Origin: Nymphaea colorata
Taxonomy: Eukaryota; Streptophyta; Magnoliopsida; Nymphaeales; Nymphaeaceae
NCBI RefSeq assembly: GCF_008831285.2
Contig: NC_045139.1
Location: 8,836,204-8,900,203 of the forward strand
Direction of reading: 5' to 3'
DNA: 64,000 nt
Shown in pieces: positions 61,780-64,000 of this stretch. Under the pieces are notes generated by a model. It searched no databases and was not told the DNA's origin. It saw only the letters and a list, made by a program, of their open reading frames with translations. Position 1 is the first letter of the stretch, and the number at the start of each line of letters is the position of its first letter. A program made the translations under genes and the position numbers.

Positions 61780-63460
61780 CGTTAATTAGGGTTAAAATCA
61801 TGGAGCCCTCGTTTGAGATCAACTAGCAGAGGACCGCTCAACCCTGAGCTTTGGATGCCTGAAAATTTTAAATTAGAAAAATGTAAAAGCATCAAATTAT
61901 GCATTTCTATCAGGCTCGGATCCGTCTGTTCAGTTTATGATCAATACTGCAATTCCGGCCAATACGGGTAAGATCAAAAGCTGGTATCAATGCAGATTTT
62001 ACATGTAAATAGTGTGCTCTAAACCATTTTTTTATGTGACCCAATGTGTGAATATGTATTTCAAATTCAGACCTCGCAATACTCCATCTGATGTTGTCTC
62101 ACTCTGGTTTTAGATTCAGAGTAGATGTTAGAGTCTGCGACTCAGATAGGTGGATCTAACAGAGCAGGACGCTTGTCTAACAGAATGTGTACCAGATGAT
62201 CTTAATGCAGAACAATGTCAAGATTAAAGATAGCTTTCAGAGTATGAATTGAACCTGTAACATACAACTTTTTCATTTACACAATGTAAGATCGATATCA
62301 TACAATACGTTTACTTGTCAGTCAGTTTTGCAGGGTTAAGAAACATTATTCTTGATAAAACCAAATCCAGAGGGCAAGTCTTCGCAATTCTGCCGTCGCT
62401 CTCCTCTCCCCAAACTAAATGCAACTCAGTAGAAAGATTAACCCTCCTTTTCCCAAACTAGCTGCAACCCAGTAGCAAGATTAACCCTTGAGAAATGGCT
62501 TAATTTAAATGCATAAAACAACAGATGCTTAGAAGCCATTTGGCAACAGTAACAGATTGCTAATTCCCAATTAAATATGCCCCCAAAATTGGAACAGATT
62601 CATAAAACAATGTGATTAAGCATTCAATGAAACTGCTCCAATCATTGAATAGTAACAGCCGGTTACAATTGCCAAACACCCTCATAAGATCCATATGCAA
62701 CGCCCTGAAGTATCCTTTAGAGCCATCCAATCCAGATTGAGTCAGTTGCAATCAATGTTCTGTCACTCTCTCCAACATAGCTGAAGGAGCACCACTCCCA
62801 AGCATGAGCAGGTCGATACTTGGACCCCCACACTCCAGAAATAAGAATGAGATTAGCAATATAATACATTTCTTAAAGGGATTCAGTTACGCAAATGACC
62901 AATTAATACATCTATTTATTTCCAAATGTATGTTTTTTCAGGAGTGACACGAATTATTCGGTACTTTGCTGGTAGCTTTAAGCGGGTTTTGCAGTTCTCC
63001 GAGGCACCACTACCATCAGTGCAAGGAGGTGCACCCCTGTGCCGTATGAAAAAGCAAGTGGCGAATCAACGATGAAACACTACGTCACAGGTCTACAGAA
63101 TTTGCAGCGGCAGAAGGCACGCGACACTTTGAACTGCTCAAGGAAAACACAGCAAACGATTGCTCGCAGTCCCTTGTTATGGCACACTCCAAAAAGTCTG
63201 CTACTCACGCCTTGTAGGGTCTCAGCAGGAGAGGGAACAGATTTTGAGGCTGTTACATAAAGCATCGGAGCCCACAAAAGAAAAACGGAAGAGATTAGAC
63301 CCAAAGGCTTGTTTAATAACGAAAAAGCCCAAACGTAAGCATATTGAAATTAGATCCACACTACAGCAGAAAAAAGAAACTCTGATTACTTTCTTAGCTC
63401 TCTCTTCGTTGAGTGTCTTGACATAAACAAAAGAGATAAAAGAGTAGTTAGGAGTGTCAT
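61780..63460. other. Intergenic DNA, no gene recognised
   Basis: CTAAATGCAACTCAGTAGAAAGATTAACCCT-like text near 62416 recurs diverged near 62459. No protein domain seen. Confidence 0.45.
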
Positions 63461-63467
63461 GTATGTA

Positions 63468-63470
<3 letters not shown>

Positions 63471-63501
<31 letters not shown>
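63471..63501. repeat. (AT)n microsatellite
   Basis: About 31 bases of AT followed by a short CA run. Confidence 0.95.
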
Positions 63502-63505
<4 letters not shown>

Positions 63506-64000
63506 ATCCGGTACCTACAAGTTTGCCTGGAGAATCAAGAAAAGAATGTGAAAAAGCATTTTAATCGGCTCCAGAAACTTTCTGTATCAGAAAACAATTA
63601 CCATTTTTAGTGGTTGATCACAATAGCTGAATAAATTCAAAAGACCATGATTCCGTGAAAGATAGTTAGTGTAATGACCATGGGAAAAGAATCACGGTCA
63701 TACTTTCGAAAATTGATCCCCCTCGTGAGACAGCACAGCACATGTAGGCTGAGTTCTGCTCCACTTCGACGGGAAACTAAAATAAAACTTAAATGGGGAG
63801 AATCAATCATTAACTAGCTATTCAGGACTAGGACGTTGATAAAAAACGTACATATTAATGAACCTGATGGTTGATGTATATCCAAGTATGTGAGCAACAA
63901 GATTCTCTCCAGTTCTCGAAACTTTATTACCACAAACCATCTTTCCTAATAGATACAATTTAAACAATTTTTCTGGTAAACATGACTCAACTAATTTTGA

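Overview
This is nuclear DNA from a flowering plant. Evidence: multi-exon GT-AG genes that match angiosperm families (plastid thioredoxin f, plastid acetyl-CoA carboxylase BCCP, bS18 of organellar type, DUF538, an A36-like GPI-anchored aspartic protease), CT-rich 5' leaders, long AT-rich introns, long (AT)n and (CT)n(AT)n microsatellites, a plant chromovirus and plant-type hAT, MULE and MITE relics. The species cannot be fixed from the sequence. All exon models were built by eye from conserved protein sequence plus splice sites.

Layout. 2.0-17.9 kb, minus strand: a ten-exon A1-family aspartic protease (485 codons, both catalytic Asp motifs present, hydrophobic C-terminal tail). Its 7.3-kb intron 8 holds a decayed Reina-like Ty3/gypsy chromovirus (3742-9680), whose 5' LTR is split by a 980-bp MULE-like element with a perfect 9-bp target duplication. 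Intron 7 carries a non-autonomous hAT with a perfect 8-bp duplication. Introns 3 and 4 contain tandem duplications. 18.9-21.5 kb, minus: three-exon thioredoxin f with changed residues at its redox centre. 25.05-30.27 kb, plus: seven-exon BCCP of plastid ACCase. 31.9-32.5 kb: faint non-LTR retrotransposon fragments. 33.7-41.6 kb, plus: bS18-type ribosomal protein, whose first coding intron holds two hAT relics. 42-56 kb: gene-poor, with MITE-like elements, tandem duplications and microsatellites. 56.2-57.5 kb, plus: secreted DUF538 protein. 57.5-64 kb: no recognisable gene.

How the genes relate. Trx f and BCCP lie head-to-head about 3.6 kb apart. Plastid ACCase is a known Trx-f-regulated enzyme, so the pairing is suggestive, but nothing here shows co-regulation. 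The bS18 protein is also predicted to be organelle-targeted; the protease and the DUF538 protein enter the secretory pathway.

Most notable: (1) the Trx f copy encodes RCGPC instead of WCGPC and has Tyr at the position of the buried Asp; (2) hAT relics with matching termini, two of them packed with nested GTATCGTACGATAC-type palindromes; (3) the protease-chromovirus-MULE nesting, which gives a relative insertion order.
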